A stretch of DNA of 32,110 nt from Methylobacter sp. Its GTDB lineage: Bacteria > Pseudomonadota > Gammaproteobacteria > Methylococcales > Methylomonadaceae. The stretch is taken from positions 1 to 32,110 of the forward strand of contig JAURVK010000008.1 of assembly GCA_030655535.1 (NCBI GenBank), read 5' to 3'. How positions within the stretch are numbered: position 1 is the stretch's first letter; the number at the start of each line of letters is the position of its first letter. This document shows, one piece after another, positions 17,511-26,603 of the stretch. The translations under genes were made by a program, and so were the position numbers. The notes beneath the pieces are model-generated. The model saw nothing but the letters and a program-made list of their open reading frames with translations, was not told the DNA's origin and did no database searches.

Positions 17511-17596
17511 ACCACGGAGAACACAGAGAACACGAAGGATTTAATGCGTTGAATTAATGTAATGACTTTCTCCGTGTCCTTCGTGTTCTCCGTGGT
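17511..17596. repeat. Inverted repeat of the CCACGGAGAACAC type
   Basis: The right arm 17577-17596, read on the minus strand, is ACCACGGAGAACACGAAGGA. The left arm 17511-17539 is the same with nine extra bases (AGAGAACAC) in the middle. The loop is about 37 bases. It lies in the 237-bp gap between ridA and recG and could form a long hairpin in the transcript. Confidence 0.85.
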
Positions 17597-17616
17597 GAAT
17601 AATTTTTAGGCTCTAA

Positions 17617-18021
17617 TCAAGAAGCCGGATATTCCTGCGCCTTTAACACCATGATCGCATCCATTTCCACATCGGCGGCTTTGGGCAATGCGGCAACGCC
17701 GACAGCGGCGCGTGCGGGATAGGGTTCCTGGAAATAACGCCCCATGATTTCGTTGACTATCGGAAAGTGCGCCAAATCGGTCAAAAAAACATTCAATTTG
17801 ACGATGTCCGAAAAATCGCCGCCCGCAGCTTCAGCAACCGCTTTTAAGTTTTCGAACACCCGAGTTATTTGTGCGCTTATATCGCCCTCAATAAGGATCA
17901 TGGTTTCAGGCACCAAAGGAATTTGTCCTGAAAGATAAACCGTGCGATCCACTTTAATGGCTTGCGAATAAGTGCCGATGGCTTGCGGCGCTTTATCGGT
18001 CTGAATGATGTGTTTGGACAT
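17617..18021 (-). CDS. ridA: RidA family enamine/imine deaminase
   Basis: The 134-residue YjgF/YER057c/UK114 protein is probably a homotrimer that hydrolyses reactive 2-aminoacrylate-type imines made by PLP enzymes. Conserved positions include Tyr18 in [26 protein letters not shown], the key Arg104 in PYPARAAV, and Glu119 in DVEMDAI. It lies 10 bp after spoT. Gene order spoT-ridA is common in gammaproteobacteria; no functional link is implied beyond shared transcription. Confidence 0.95.
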   Translation of the reverse strand: MSKHIIQTDKAPQAIGTYSQAIKVDRTVYLSGQIPLVPETMILIEGDISAQITRVFENLKAVAEAAGGDFSDIVKLNVFLTDLAHFPIVNEIMGRYFQEPYPARAAVGVAALPKAADVEMDAIMVLKAQEYPAS

Positions 18022-18031
18022 GGTTGATCCT

Positions 18032-20200
18032 TTAGGCTTTAACGCGAGTCAGTTTTAATACGATGGATAGTTCTTTCAAACGGCGCATGATTTTGGCTAA
18101 ATGCACCCGATCTTTGACGGTTAAGGTAATTAAGTCGACGCAAATACGATCATCCTGATCGACGACGGTAACGTTTTCAATATTGGAGCTCAGTTCGGAA
18201 ATAGTCGAGGCGATAGTCGCCAGAGAGCCGCGTTGATTGAGTATTTCTATGCGAATTTCAACGGGGAAATCGCCGACCGCATCCTCGCTCCATTCAACAT
18301 CGAGCCAGTTGGTTTGTTTTTTTCTGACGATATTGCTGTTACGACATTCGTGATGATGTACGACGATGCCTTTGCCGGGATTAAAATAGCCTATGATCGA
18401 ATCGCCTGGAATTGGCCGGCAACATTTTGCCAGGGTTATGACCATGTCTTCCGTGCCTTTTATAACCAGCGGTCTTTTGGGGATTTGGTCGTTGTCATCC
18501 AGTTTGACAGTGGCATTAATATCATCCTGGGTGATGAGTTTGGCGATCAAAAACGGCATTTTATTGCCCAGTCCAATATCTTCGAGCAATTCATCCAGTG
18601 TTTGTTTAGACGTGACCTGAAGCAAGGCTTGTATTTTGGTTTCGTCAATATCTTCCAGATGTAGATGCATGGCCTGCAGTTCTTTTTCCAGTAACCGGCG
18701 TCCCAGGTCGATTGCTTCCTGCTGTTTAAAATGTTTAAGATAGTTGCGAATGCCGGAACGGGCTTTGGCGGTAATCACATAATTGAGCCAAAGCGGATTG
18801 GGTCTGGCCCACGATGCGGTAATGGCTTCGACGGTGAAGCCGTTTTCCAGTTGGGTTTGTAACGGCACCAGTTGTTTGTCGACTCTGGCGGAAACGCAGG
18901 CATTGCCCACATCGGTATGCACCGCGTAGGCAAAATCGATAATGGTCGCGCCGCGAGGCATTTTAATAATCTCGCCCTGCGGGGTGAATACAAATACTTC
19001 CTGAGGGAACAAGTCCACTTTCAGGTTATCGATAAATTCCAGCGAATCGCCGGCAGATTTTTGGATTTCGAGCAAATCCCTCAGCCACTCGTTGGCACGG
19101 TCCTGGAACTTTTCAGTTTTATCGTCATCGGATTTATACAGCCAGTGCGCGGCGATGCCGGATTCAGACATGCGGTGCATTTCATGCGTTCTGATCTGGA
19201 CCTCAATCGGCACAGCGTAGGGCCCCATTAATATGGAATGCAGGGATTGATAGCCATTGGCCTTGGGCAAGGCGATATAATCTTTAAAACGTCCGGGAAT
19301 CGGCTTGTATAGGTTATGCATAACGCCTAGCACGCGGTAGCAGGTATCCACGTCGTCGCAAAAAATCCGGAACGCATAGACATCAAAAACATCGGCCAGA
19401 GAGATTTTTTTGTTGAGCATTTTTTTATAAATGCTGTAAAGATTTTTTTCTCGTCCGGCAACGTCACAGTTTATGCCGACTTCTTTCAAACGATTTTTTA
19501 TCGTGCTTTCGATAATATCGATAATTTTACGACGATTGCCCCGCGCTTTTTTTACCGCATTATTTAACACCGCGTGCCGCATCGGGTACATCGCCTCAAA
19601 ACTCAGCGCTTCGAGTTTTTGCCGGATATTGTTCATGCCCAGACGATTGGCGATCGGAGCGTAAATATCCAGGGTTTCACGGGCGATGCGACGCTTTTTT
19701 GCAGCCGGCATGATGCCGAGTGTCTGCATGTTGTGCAGTCGGTCTGCCAGTTTGACGATGATGACGCGTAAATCTATAGCCATGGCCAGAAACATTTTGC
19801 GGACATTTTCCGCTTGCGTTTCTGCATGTGACTTATTGTCGATTTTGGTTAATTTGGTAACCCCATCGACCAGTTCTGCGACTTGTGTGCCGAACTGGTC
19901 AGCCAGTTCTTGTTTGCTGATAGGGGTGTCTTCGATAACATCATGCAGTATCGCCGCCATGATGCCGTTGGCATCCATACGCATTTCGGCAAGCGTGATC
20001 GCGACAGATATAGGGTGGCAAATATAGGCTTCGCCGGTTTTACGAAATTGACCGGAATGGGCGGCTGCGCCAATTTCATAAGCTTGGACGCATTGGTCGA
20101 TTTGGGTTTGATCCAGATAGTCGGACAAGGTCGTGCATAAACGCCGAATCAGTTTGTCTTGAGGGCGTTCCCGCTCGATCGTGTCGGCTATTTCCAGCAT
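18032..20200 (-). CDS. spoT: Bifunctional (p)ppGpp synthetase/hydrolase SpoT
   Basis: This is a 722-residue RelA/SpoT long homologue. The hydrolase domain is intact: His62 (CHPISVA), His86-Asp87 (ILHDVIEDT) and KLADRLHNM. The synthetase domain has [21 protein letters not shown] and [23 protein letters not shown] domain follows ([18 protein letters not shown] ... [19 protein letters not shown]). Then come the CC/zinc-finger region [16 protein letters not shown] and a C-terminal ACT domain that begins ~650. It therefore looks able both to make and degrade the alarmone. It follows rpoZ by 12 bp, the classical order. Confidence 0.97.
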   Translation of the reverse strand: MLEIADTIERERPQDKLIRRLCTTLSDYLDQTQIDQCVQAYEIGAAAHSGQFRKTGEAYICHPISVAITLAEMRMDANGIMAAILHDVIEDTPISKQELADQFGTQVAELVDGVTKLTKIDNKSHAETQAENVRKMFLAMAIDLRVIIVKLADRLHNMQTLGIMPAAKKRRIARETLDIYAPIANRLGMNNIRQKLEALSFEAMYPMRHAVLNNAVKKARGNRRKIIDIIESTIKNRLKEVGINCDVAGREKNLYSIYKKMLNKKISLADVFDVYAFRIFCDDVDTCYRVLGVMHNLYKPIPGRFKDYIALPKANGYQSLHSILMGPYAVPIEVQIRTHEMHRMSESGIAAHWLYKSDDDKTEKFQDRANEWLRDLLEIQKSAGDSLEFIDNLKVDLFPQEVFVFTPQGEIIKMPRGATIIDFAYAVHTDVGNACVSARVDKQLVPLQTQLENGFTVEAITASWARPNPLWLNYVITAKARSGIRNYLKHFKQQEAIDLGRRLLEKELQAMHLHLEDIDETKIQALLQVTSKQTLDELLEDIGLGNKMPFLIAKLITQDDINATVKLDDNDQIPKRPLVIKGTEDMVITLAKCCRPIPGDSIIGYFNPGKGIVVHHHECRNSNIVRKKQTNWLDVEWSEDAVGDFPVEIRIEILNQRGSLATIASTISELSSNIENVTVVDQDDRICVDLITLTVKDRVHLAKIMRRLKELSIVLKLTRVKA

Positions 20201-20212
20201 AGGCTTTATAAA

Positions 20213-20455
20213 TCAGAACATTGGGTTATGGTGATCATGGACTTCGCCGACACGATGCAGGAGATCGACATTTTCAGTCGTGACGTGACCTGCCGCAATT
20301 TCGCGCAATGCGACAACCGTATCTTTATCTTTACCGCGCGGGACAAATTCAGTCGCACCGTGGCTTAGTTGGCGCGCCCGGGTGCTGGCTAATAAAACCA
20401 GTTTGAAGCGGTTTTCAACATGTTCTAAACAATCTTCGATAGTGACTCTGGCCAT
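20213..20455 (-). CDS. rpoZ: RNA polymerase omega subunit RpoZ
   Basis: The 80-residue product begins [20 protein letters not shown] and contains LASTRARQL and [12 protein letters not shown], the conserved omega core. Omega binds beta-prime, aids polymerase assembly and contributes to the ppGpp site, so its place in front of spoT is meaningful. The ATG at 20455 has AGGA six bases upstream; the longer open frame upstream is not family-like and includes heptamer repeat. The C-terminus is a few residues shorter than in E. coli. gmk, which precedes rpoZ in E. coli, is absent; pgk is upstream instead. Confidence 0.95.
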   Translation of the reverse strand: MARVTIEDCLEHVENRFKLVLLASTRARQLSHGATEFVPRGKDKDTVVALREIAAGHVTTENVDLLHRVGEVHDHHNPMF

Positions 20456-20481
20456 TTTTAATCCTGATGCGTTGTAGTTAA

Positions 20482-20529
20482 GGCAAAAGGCAAAAGGCAA
20501 AAGGTTTTTTCGCCCTTCGCCCTTCGCCT
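20482..20529. repeat. Inverted heptamer cluster between pgk and rpoZ
   Basis: Three GGCAAAA units (20482-20502) and a partial fourth face CGCCCTT-type units (20511-20529; GGGCGAA on the minus strand) across a T-run. AGGCAAAAGGC can pair with the facing GCCCTTCGCCT with two mismatches. The pgk stop is eight bases away. It is the same repeat family as at 8444-8698, but far shorter. Confidence 0.85.
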
Positions 20530-20535
20530 AACTTG

Positions 20536-21705
20536 TTATCGTGATTTTAACACAGAAACAGCGGGAAGTTCTTTACCTTCAAGAAATTCAAGGAAGGCGC
20601 CGCCGCCGGTCGATGTGTAAGACACGTCATCGTTAATGCCGTATTTGTCGATAGCCGCCAAGGTATCGCCGCCGCCTGCAATCGAGAAAGCCTTGCTTAC
20701 GGCAATCGCTGTCGCCAGTGCTTTGGTACCATTGCCGAACTGGTCGAATTCAAATACGCCGACCGGGCCGTTCCAGACGATGGTGCCGGCGGTTTTTATG
20801 ATATCGGCATACTGTTTTGCGGTATCGGGGCCTATATCCATAATCATGTCATCGGCTTCGACATCTGCCACTTTTTTAACGGTAGCGACGGCGGTTTCTG
20901 AAAATTCCTTGGCGCAAACTACGTCGACAGGGATCGGAATATCGGAACCGTTGCTTTTGGCTGCTGCAATCAGTCGTCTGGCTTCATCCAGCAGGTCGGC
21001 TTCGTAGAGCGATTTTCCGACCGGATAACCTGCGGCCGCAATAAAGGTATTGGCAATACCGCCGCCGACGATTAACTGGTCGACTTTTTCCGACAGGGAC
21101 TTTAATACGGTTAATTTGGTGGATACTTTAGAGCCGCCGACAATAGCGACTAATGGTTTGGCCGGCGTTTCCAAGGCTTTGCCCAGTGCATCCAGTTCGC
21201 TGGCTAACAATGGGCCGGCGCAAGCAATCGCTGCAAATTTGGCTACGCTGTGGGTTGATGACTGCGCTCTGTGCGCGGTGCCGAAAGCATCCATTACAAA
21301 TATGTCGCAAAGAGCCGCCATTTTTTGCCCCAGTGCATCGTCGTTTTTACCTTCACCGGCATTAAAACGCACGTTTTCGCACAGCACGACTTCGCCCGGT
21401 TGTATAGTGATGCCGTCGATCCAGTCTTTTTCCAGTCTGACCGGCTTGCCCAATAAGCTGGACAGGCGTTCGGCGACCGGTTTCAATGAAGACTCTTCGT
21501 CGTATTGACCTTCAGCAGGGCGTCCCAGATGCGACATTACCATGACCGCAGCGCCCGCAGCCAGAGCTTGTTCAATGGTGGGTACGCTGGCCTGGATACG
21601 AATATCGCTGGTCACTTGGCCGTTTTTTACCGGTACGTTCAGATCCTGACGGATTAACACCCGTTTGCCTGCCAAGTCCAAATCTACCATTTTCTTAATT
21701 GACAT
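20536..21705 (-). CDS. pgk: Phosphoglycerate kinase
   Basis: The 389-residue two-domain enzyme interconverts 1,3-bisphosphoglycerate and 3-phosphoglycerate with ADP/ATP. N-domain motifs are [24 protein letters not shown] and [15 protein letters not shown]-domain motifs are [19 protein letters not shown] and [10 protein letters not shown]. Length is typical of proteobacteria (387 in E. coli). gapA and fba, often adjacent, are not in the window, so it seems to lead the pgk-rpoZ-spoT-ridA-recG-ubiC stretch, with a heptamer hairpin between pgk and rpoZ. Confidence 0.97.
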   Translation of the reverse strand: MSIKKMVDLDLAGKRVLIRQDLNVPVKNGQVTSDIRIQASVPTIEQALAAGAAVMVMSHLGRPAEGQYDEESSLKPVAERLSSLLGKPVRLEKDWIDGITIQPGEVVLCENVRFNAGEGKNDDALGQKMAALCDIFVMDAFGTAHRAQSSTHSVAKFAAIACAGPLLASELDALGKALETPAKPLVAIVGGSKVSTKLTVLKSLSEKVDQLIVGGGIANTFIAAAGYPVGKSLYEADLLDEARRLIAAAKSNGSDIPIPVDVVCAKEFSETAVATVKKVADVEADDMIMDIGPDTAKQYADIIKTAGTIVWNGPVGVFEFDQFGNGTKALATAIAVSKAFSIAGGGDTLAAIDKYGINDDVSYTSTGGGAFLEFLEGKELPAVSVLKSR

Positions 21706-21785
21706 ATTACGCTCTCATTGTTGTGGGTTGATTGTTTGATGCTAAGGAACAGGCACGAAATAAAGTGAGCAAGTTTCCAATAGCC

Positions 21786-21829
21786 GGAGTGCAGGCATCC
21801 CGTGCAAACGCAAGCAAAGCTTGCACTCC
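21786..21829. repeat. REPIN of the GGAGTGCARGC family upstream of pgk
   Basis: The right half is the exact 20-base REP complement found next to the RAYT (GCAAGCAAAGCTTGCACTCC). The left half, GGAGTGCAGGC followed by ATCCCGTGC, is a degenerate copy with a damaged hairpin. It shows that the RAYT-linked repeat is dispersed beyond the array. Confidence 0.88.
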
Positions 21830-21890
21830 CGCTACAAACTTATGGCGCGAGTTGTTCACGTTATTTCATACTCATTCCTAAAAAAGCAGT

Positions 21891-22210
21891 TTGTCCACGA
21901 AAAGCACGACTATTTTATATTTTTCGTCACTGCTCACGTATCCATGTGGGCAAAACTTGCTTTGAATTATCCAAAGCCAGCTTTGCCTACATGGATGTAG
22001 GTAAGGCAGATATTTGCTCCTGCATTACCCTACTACACGCCATCCATGGCGTTATGCAATATCTGCATTCAACACATCCCTGTGTCTTGGGCGTGAGCAG
22101 GAGCGGAAGCTTTGGACTCCAGAAAATGTGCTTGCCGGAGTTCAAAGCTAGCTTTGAACAATCAGCACGTTGGTACGAACATGGGCAATTTTCGTGCCTT
22201 TCGTGGACAA
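21891..22210. mobile_element. Structured ~320-bp non-coding element with terminal inverted repeats (MITE-like)
   Basis: The left end TTGTCCACGAAAAGCACGA (21891-21909) and the complement of the right end (22189-22210) match at 18 of 19 bases. Inside are three stem-loops: 21942-21994 (CCATGTGGGCAAA/TTTGCCTACATGG), 22006-22066 (GCAGATATT/AATATCTGC, with nested CGCCAT/ATGGCG), and the perfect 20-base palindrome GTTCAAAGCTAGCTTTGAAC (22140-22159). No gene-like frame is convincing. A separate copy of the end sequence lies at 17409. I do not recognise the family. Mobility is inferred from the ends; a structured RNA or decayed element is possible. Confidence 0.55.
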
Positions 22211-22222
22211 TGCCGGATTTGA

Positions 22223-22780
22223 TTAATCCAGCTTCCATTTGATCGAGCAACCGATACTGTTGATTTGCTCTTTCGGACCGTGGCCAGTTTCGGCGATCAG
22301 CTTCATCGCCTCAAACAATTCCCGTTTGGTGCCTTCCGGTGCGGTTTCCTTGCGACTGGCATCGAGTCGTCCTCGGTATTGCAGTTCGTAGTCGGTATTA
22401 TAGCCAAAAAAGTCCGGCGTACAGATAGCGCCATAAGCCTTGGCGATTTCTTGCGTTTCGTCCAGTAAGTAAGGGAAGCTAAAGTTCAGCTGTTCGGACA
22501 TGCGTTTCATGTTGTCGAAAGAATCAGCGGGGTATTCAATCGTATCGTTGGACATGATGGCGACCGTTTCAATTCCCAGTGTTTTGAGTTCTTGCGCATC
22601 CCTGACAATCCGGTCTTGCACGGCTTTGACATACGGACAATGATTGCAGATAAACATCACCAGCAGGCCGTTTTTACCCATGCACTGCTGGAGCGACCAG
22701 GTGCGCCCGTCAACGCCGGGCAATTCAAAATCGATGGCTTTCTTGCCGAAATCACAGATTGGGGTTTCCAGAGTTACCAT
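22223..22780 (-). CDS. Thioredoxin-fold (AhpC/TSA-like) thiol oxidoreductase
   Basis: The 185-residue cytoplasmic protein, with no signal peptide, has a peroxiredoxin/TlpA-like fold. FELPGVDGRTWSL precedes LLVMFICNHCPYVKAV, where Cys45 and Cys48 form a CNHC redox pair. AIMSNDTIEYPADSFDNM, PDFFGYN and QYRGRLDASR follow. The C-terminal GPKEQINSIGCSIKWK contains a third cysteine that is conserved in this uncharacterised subgroup as I remember it. The substrate is unknown. It has AGGTAGGT before its ATG and stands apart from ubiB by 152 bp that hold an inverted repeat. Confidence 0.85.
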   Translation of the reverse strand: MVTLETPICDFGKKAIDFELPGVDGRTWSLQQCMGKNGLLVMFICNHCPYVKAVQDRIVRDAQELKTLGIETVAIMSNDTIEYPADSFDNMKRMSEQLNFSFPYLLDETQEIAKAYGAICTPDFFGYNTDYELQYRGRLDASRKETAPEGTKRELFEAMKLIAETGHGPKEQINSIGCSIKWKLD

Positions 22781-22827
22781 TTTGCACCTACCTTAATTGA
22801 TGTATGAAAAAAACGTAGTCATTATGC

Positions 22828-22885
22828 ACCACGAAGCACATGAAGTTCACGAACAAAAAACGTGGTGCTCCGTGTGCTTCGTGGT
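22828..22885. repeat. Inverted repeat ACCACGAAGCACA
   Basis: The arms at 22828-22840 and 22873-22885 are exact complements of 13 bases with a 32-base loop that itself contains related sequence (GTTCACGAAC, ACGTGGTGCTCCGTG). It resembles the repeat at 17511 in composition (CCACG-RAG-CAC). Confidence 0.85.
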
Positions 22886-22932
22886 TTTATACCTTAAGTA
22901 GATACGTGGGATTTGTGCAATGCGTCCGTACT

Positions 22933-24483
22933 TTATTGAAACAACACTGCCGCACTGATGACCACCGCGCTGACCAGCATAGCCCAGACCGTTTTGCGGT
23001 GATTGTTGTCCATTTGTTGGCGTAACAGCATTAATTCCCTGTTTTGCGTTTCCGCCTGTTGCTTTGCGTGAGCGGCATTGTCCAGCGCTTTATAAATCAA
23101 CGAAGGGATTTCGGGGAATTGCTCGGCAAAGTCCGGGAACTGTTTGATCAGTTTGTCGATTTTGGCTTTAGGGCCGACGCGTTCATGAAACCATTTTTCA
23201 AGAAAAGGTTTGGCGGTTTGCCATAAGTCCAGATCGGGATAAAGCTGTCGCCCCAAGCCTTCAATGTTGAGCAGGGTTTTTTGCAGCAACACCAGCTGCG
23301 GCTGAATGTGCATATCAAAACGCCGCGCAGTCTGGAATAAACGCAGCAACAATTGGCCGAAAGAAATGTCCTTAAGCGGCTTTTCGAAAATCGGCTCGCA
23401 AACGCTACGTATCGCGGACTCAAATTCTTCTATTCGGGTCGATCCGGAAACCCAGCCGGATTCAACATGCATTTCAGCCACTTTGCGATAATCGCGATTG
23501 AAAAAAGCCAGAAAATTTTCCGCCAGATAATGCTGGTCGGACAATGACAGGGTGCCGACGATGCCGAAATCAACGGCGATATATTTGGCCGGCAGATCGA
23601 CGAAAATATTGCCGGGATGCATGTCGGCATGAAAAAAATTATCCCTGAACACCTGGGTAAAAAAGATTTCCACGCCGCGCTCGGCGAGTAATTTAAAATC
23701 GGCGCCGCCAGCTTGTAGTTCATCAATGTTGCCTACGGGTATGCCGTGAATCCGTTCCATAACCATCACTTTCTGGCGCGTTAACGGCCAGTGGATTTCC
23801 GGTATATAGATGACGTCGGAGTTTTCGAAGTTGCGGCGTAGTTTGGCGGCATTGGCGGCTTCTCTGACCAGATCGAGTTCATCGAGCGTGGTTCTTTCGA
23901 ATTCGGCAACGACATCAACAGGGCGTAAGCGTCTGGCGTCAGCCCAGAAACGTTCGGCAAAACGGGCCAGTTCGTAGAGTAGGCCTATGTCCGAGCGTAT
24001 GCGACTTTCTATGTCGGGACGCAACACTTTAACCACAACGCTTTCGCCGCTGTGCAGCACGGCGGTATGAACCTGTGCGACCGACGCCGAGGCTAGCGGT
24101 TCGGCATCGAATTCGGCAAATGCCTCGCTGATAGACATGCCGAGTTCTTTTTCAATAATGCTGCGGGCAATATCGTTGCCAAAGGGCGGAACTTTATCTT
24201 GTAACTTGACCAGTTCATCGGCGATGTCATCGGGTAGCAGATCCTTGCGAGTAGACAAGGCCTGGCCGAATTTGACATAAATAGGCCCCAAATCTTCCAG
24301 CGCGCGCCGGATTCTGACGCCGCGAGGTTCCGTCCGATGTTTGAGCCAGTAGTTGGGGGAGAAAACCGCTAAATAACGAATAGGCCGGAATAAATGAGTT
24401 TTTAAAACGATTTCATCGAGGCCGTGAAAGACCAGAACCCAGTTAATATGGATCAGGCGCAATAATAATTTTGGGTTGATCAC
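22933..24483 (-). CDS. ubiB: UbiB atypical kinase/ATPase of ubiquinone biosynthesis
   Basis: The 516-residue ABC1/ADCK-family protein has the diagnostic KxGQ motif ([14 protein letters not shown], 71-84). The alanine-rich loop [11 protein letters not shown] replaces the kinase P-loop. [10 protein letters not shown] and AVDFGIVG are the catalytic-loop and metal-binding motifs. A membrane helix closes the C-terminus (~495-515). The family hydrolyses ATP and supports the Ubi complex, probably by making lipid intermediates accessible. It starts with GTG after AAGGT. ubiB follows ubiJ by about 200 bp that contain a REPIN. Confidence 0.95.
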   Translation of the reverse strand: MINPKLLLRLIHINWVLVFHGLDEIVLKTHLFRPIRYLAVFSPNYWLKHRTEPRGVRIRRALEDLGPIYVKFGQALSTRKDLLPDDIADELVKLQDKVPPFGNDIARSIIEKELGMSISEAFAEFDAEPLASASVAQVHTAVLHSGESVVVKVLRPDIESRIRSDIGLLYELARFAERFWADARRLRPVDVVAEFERTTLDELDLVREAANAAKLRRNFENSDVIYIPEIHWPLTRQKVMVMERIHGIPVGNIDELQAGGADFKLLAERGVEIFFTQVFRDNFFHADMHPGNIFVDLPAKYIAVDFGIVGTLSLSDQHYLAENFLAFFNRDYRKVAEMHVESGWVSGSTRIEEFESAIRSVCEPIFEKPLKDISFGQLLLRLFQTARRFDMHIQPQLVLLQKTLLNIEGLGRQLYPDLDLWQTAKPFLEKWFHERVGPKAKIDKLIKQFPDFAEQFPEIPSLIYKALDNAAHAKQQAETQNRELMLLRQQMDNNHRKTVWAMLVSAVVISAAVLFQ

Positions 24484-24579
24484 GAGTTACCTTTGTTTGT
24501 AGGGTGATGCTTTTGTGCCCACCATTAAAGCTATGTTTTATAGCACCGTTCCCACGATCTGCATCACTGTCATTTTTAG

Positions 24580-24636
24580 GTGGGCGCGAATTTATTCGCG
24601 TTTTTTAACCTACAGCGCGAATAAATTCGCGCCCAC
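24580..24636. repeat. REPIN between ubiJ and ubiB, 21-bp arms
   Basis: The arm 24580-24600 (GTGGGC plus GCGAATTTATTCGCG) and its exact complement at 24616-24636 are separated by 15 bases. Each arm is a REP with head GTGGGC and hairpin GCGAA-TTTA-TTCGC. It is the A+T-rich member of the GTRGG family. Confidence 0.93.
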
Positions 24637-24681
24637 ACATTCGTTATCATGCCGAAGCGAGGGAACGATGCGAAAGTTTTT

Positions 24682-25314
24682 TTAATCTTGTGCCTTTCGC
24701 CTTTCACCAAAAATATTTTCCAGCCGTTCAATCCTGCTTTGCAATCGGTCAAAATCGGTGCGCAATTCGTCAATCTGGGCGTAATAAATATCCATTTCAG
24801 GCGCCGACGGCAAATCGCGGGTTTCTTCCTGCAAAAATTCCGCGGCATTCAGCCTGAAGGTCTCAAGCGAATTTTTGCTCCAGCTTTGCCCTGCACGGAA
24901 AAAATTAGCCATTTTATGCGCAATAATGTCGCCGGTGACATGCGACAGTTTTTCTTCCAGATCGATGTCCAGTTTGGCGAACAGCTCCTGAAATTTTCGG
25001 CCGGTTTGCATATCGCCTTCGATTTTTACCTCGCCGGAAAAAATCGAACGCATCGGCGTAGAGCTAAGTCCCATCAAACCCAGTGCCCAAATCGAACCGG
25101 TCAGGCGGGTGTCCGCTGGCTCAGGGAACTGGTCCAGGCACTGAATGGAGTCGGTAGTCGGGCACAGGTAAACGGTTTCATCAAACGGCAACACGGTAAC
25201 GGCAATGACTTTACCGGCCAGCGGCGTTAAAAAATAGCCGCTGTCCTGATCCAAGGCAAGGTATTGATTCAGCGTGGCTTCCAGCGCGCCAATCAGCAAG
25301 GGTTTGATGGTCAT
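24682..25314 (-). CDS. ubiJ: Ubiquinone accessory factor UbiJ (SCP2 domain)
   Basis: This 210-residue SCP2-like lipid-binding protein (~15-115) is followed by helices and a coiled coil near the end (ELRTDFDRLQSRIERLENIF). UbiJ helps organise the soluble Ubi complex and binds the hydrophobic ubiquinone intermediates. It lies one base after ubiE and before ubiB, the canonical ubiE-ubiJ-ubiB order, which supports the call despite weak sequence conservation. The last residues (GERRKAQ) are encoded by GGTGAAA-GGCGAAA-GGCACAA heptamers, so its tail seems to derive from the repeat family. Confidence 0.9.
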   Translation of the reverse strand: MTIKPLLIGALEATLNQYLALDQDSGYFLTPLAGKVIAVTVLPFDETVYLCPTTDSIQCLDQFPEPADTRLTGSIWALGLMGLSSTPMRSIFSGEVKIEGDMQTGRKFQELFAKLDIDLEEKLSHVTGDIIAHKMANFFRAGQSWSKNSLETFRLNAAEFLQEETRDLPSAPEMDIYYAQIDELRTDFDRLQSRIERLENIFGERRKAQD

Positions 25315-25315
25315 G

Positions 25316-26059
25316 CTAGATTTTATAACCTCTGTGAACGGCGACGATGCCTTGCGTCATGTTGAAATATTCGCAACGTTCCAGGCCTGCGTTTTCCATC
25401 ATTGTTTTCAGTTCATCCTGCTTGGGATGCATGCGTATCGATTCGGCAAGATAACGGTAACTGTCTTCATCTTTGGCGACAAATTTGCCTATCTTGGGCA
25501 GCAGCTTGAACGAATAAAAATCGTAGACTTTTTCGGTGATTTTGTCGACCGGATGCGAAAATTCCAGCACGATAACACGGCCGCCGGGTTTAAGAACGCG
25601 GTACATGGAGCGCAACGCGGCATTTTTATCGGTGACGTTGCGGAGGCCAAAGGCAATGCACACGCAATCGAAGGTATTATCTTCAAAGGGCAGGCATTCG
25701 GCATTGACTTGCGCATAGCGGATATTGCCGACCAGGCCTCTGTCGATTAAGCGGTTACGACCGGTGCGCAGCATTTCAGAATTAATATCGGCCAAAACTA
25801 TCTGGCCTTCTTTGCCTACGCGTTTTTCGAACAGCGTGGTTAAATCGCCGGTGCCGCCGGCAAGATCAAGCACTTGCTCGCCTTTGCGCACATTGCTAAG
25901 CTGTACCGCAACGCGTTTCCAGATGCGGTGGATACCCAAGGACATCAGGTCGTTCATGATGTCGTATTGTCCGGCAACGGAATCGAATACGCCGCGTACC
26001 AGTTTGACCTTGTCTTCTGTGGCGACTTGTTTAAAGCCGAAATGGGTGGTGTTAGTCAT
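25316..26059 (-). CDS. ubiE: Ubiquinone/menaquinone C-methyltransferase UbiE
   Basis: This 247-residue SAM methyltransferase performs the C2 methylation of the benzoquinol ring (and of demethylmenaquinol where present). [20 protein letters not shown] and [20 protein letters not shown] form the UbiE N-terminal signature. [10 protein letters not shown] is the SAM loop. [10 protein letters not shown] and [13 protein letters not shown] follow, and the end is [15 protein letters not shown] at 26059, TAG at 25316. It is probably co-transcribed with ubiJ and ubiB. Confidence 0.97.
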   Translation of the reverse strand: MTNTTHFGFKQVATEDKVKLVRGVFDSVAGQYDIMNDLMSLGIHRIWKRVAVQLSNVRKGEQVLDLAGGTGDLTTLFEKRVGKEGQIVLADINSEMLRTGRNRLIDRGLVGNIRYAQVNAECLPFEDNTFDCVCIAFGLRNVTDKNAALRSMYRVLKPGGRVIVLEFSHPVDKITEKVYDFYSFKLLPKIGKFVAKDEDSYRYLAESIRMHPKQDELKTMMENAGLERCEYFNMTQGIVAVHRGYKI

Positions 26060-26100
26060 GGTTGTGCCCGTGTGTCATTAAATAGTGTTCATTCGCAGTT

Positions 26101-26124
26101 GTGGGAGCGACGCCCACGTCGCGA
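26101..26124 (+). repeat. Single REP of the GTRGG family upstream of ubiE
   Basis: Head GTGGGA, then hairpin GCGACG-CCCA-CGTCGC, then GA. It sits in the 82-bp gap between the DUF971 gene and ubiE, where it may affect the mRNA that leads into ubiE. Confidence 0.85.
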
Positions 26125-26141
26125 ATACCACAATGATGCAG

Positions 26142-26531
26142 TTAGTTTTGTAGCGGTTGCTTGCGTTTATGCCCGGCAGCGTCAAGTTTATGAAGATAAT
26201 CAGCCCATAAAGTTTGATATTCCGCGCCCAATTTATGCAGCAAATCCCAGGTATAAATGCCGCTGTTATGGCCGTCGCTAAAGACCGGAGCTATCGCATA
26301 ATTGCCTATCGGTTTGATTTCCTTGATGGTGACATCTTCCTTACCGAGTTGCAGAACCTCCTGTCCGGGCGAGTGGCCTACCGCTTCTGCCGAAGGCGTG
26401 TACACGCGCAGATATTCGCACGGCAATTTAAACACGCTGCCGTCGTCAAAACTGATTTCAACAATGTTGGAAACCTGATGCAGCTTGATTTCAGTCGGGT
26501 GGGTATTGGTAGGTTTTGCAGTTAGGCGCAT
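26142..26531 (-). CDS. DUF971 domain protein
   Basis: The 129-residue protein consists of one DUF971 (GBBH-like N-terminal) domain: ISFDDGSVFKLPCEYLRVYTPSAE, then VTIKEIKPIGNYAIAPVFSDGHNSGIYTWDLLHKLG. The family fold is seen in gamma-butyrobetaine hydroxylases, where it binds zinc, and in iron-sulfur-related proteins. The stand-alone bacterial form has no firm function. It lies between hslU and ubiE on the same strand; this neighbourhood recurs in gammaproteobacteria as I remember it. The C-terminus (HKRKQPLQN) is basic. Confidence 0.88.
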   Translation of the reverse strand: MRLTAKPTNTHPTEIKLHQVSNIVEISFDDGSVFKLPCEYLRVYTPSAEAVGHSPGQEVLQLGKEDVTIKEIKPIGNYAIAPVFSDGHNSGIYTWDLLHKLGAEYQTLWADYLHKLDAAGHKRKQPLQN

Positions 26532-26542
26532 AAATAATATAG

Positions 26543-26603
26543 GACGAAAGGTGAAAGGCTAAGGGCGCAATGCGGCAAGAGATTTTACCTTTAACCTTGC
26601 GCC
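26543..26603. repeat. Degenerate heptamer cluster between hslU and the DUF971 gene
   Basis: On the plus strand the units are GACGAAA, GGTGAAA, GGCTAAG and GGCGCAA (26543-26570). On the minus strand they are GGCGCAA, GGTTAAA and GGTAAAA (26603 down to ~26583). The two halves are of opposite polarity, and the hslU stop codon touches the last unit. Confidence 0.75.

Noticed and set aside
21891-22210. Integron attC site or cassette
   Set aside because: No RYYYAAC/GTTRRRY core pair at the ends and no integrase nearby.
21802-22242. 146-codon open frame on the plus strand
   Set aside because: It reads through the REPIN and the hairpins of the 320-bp element, has no ribosome binding site and no recognisable domain.
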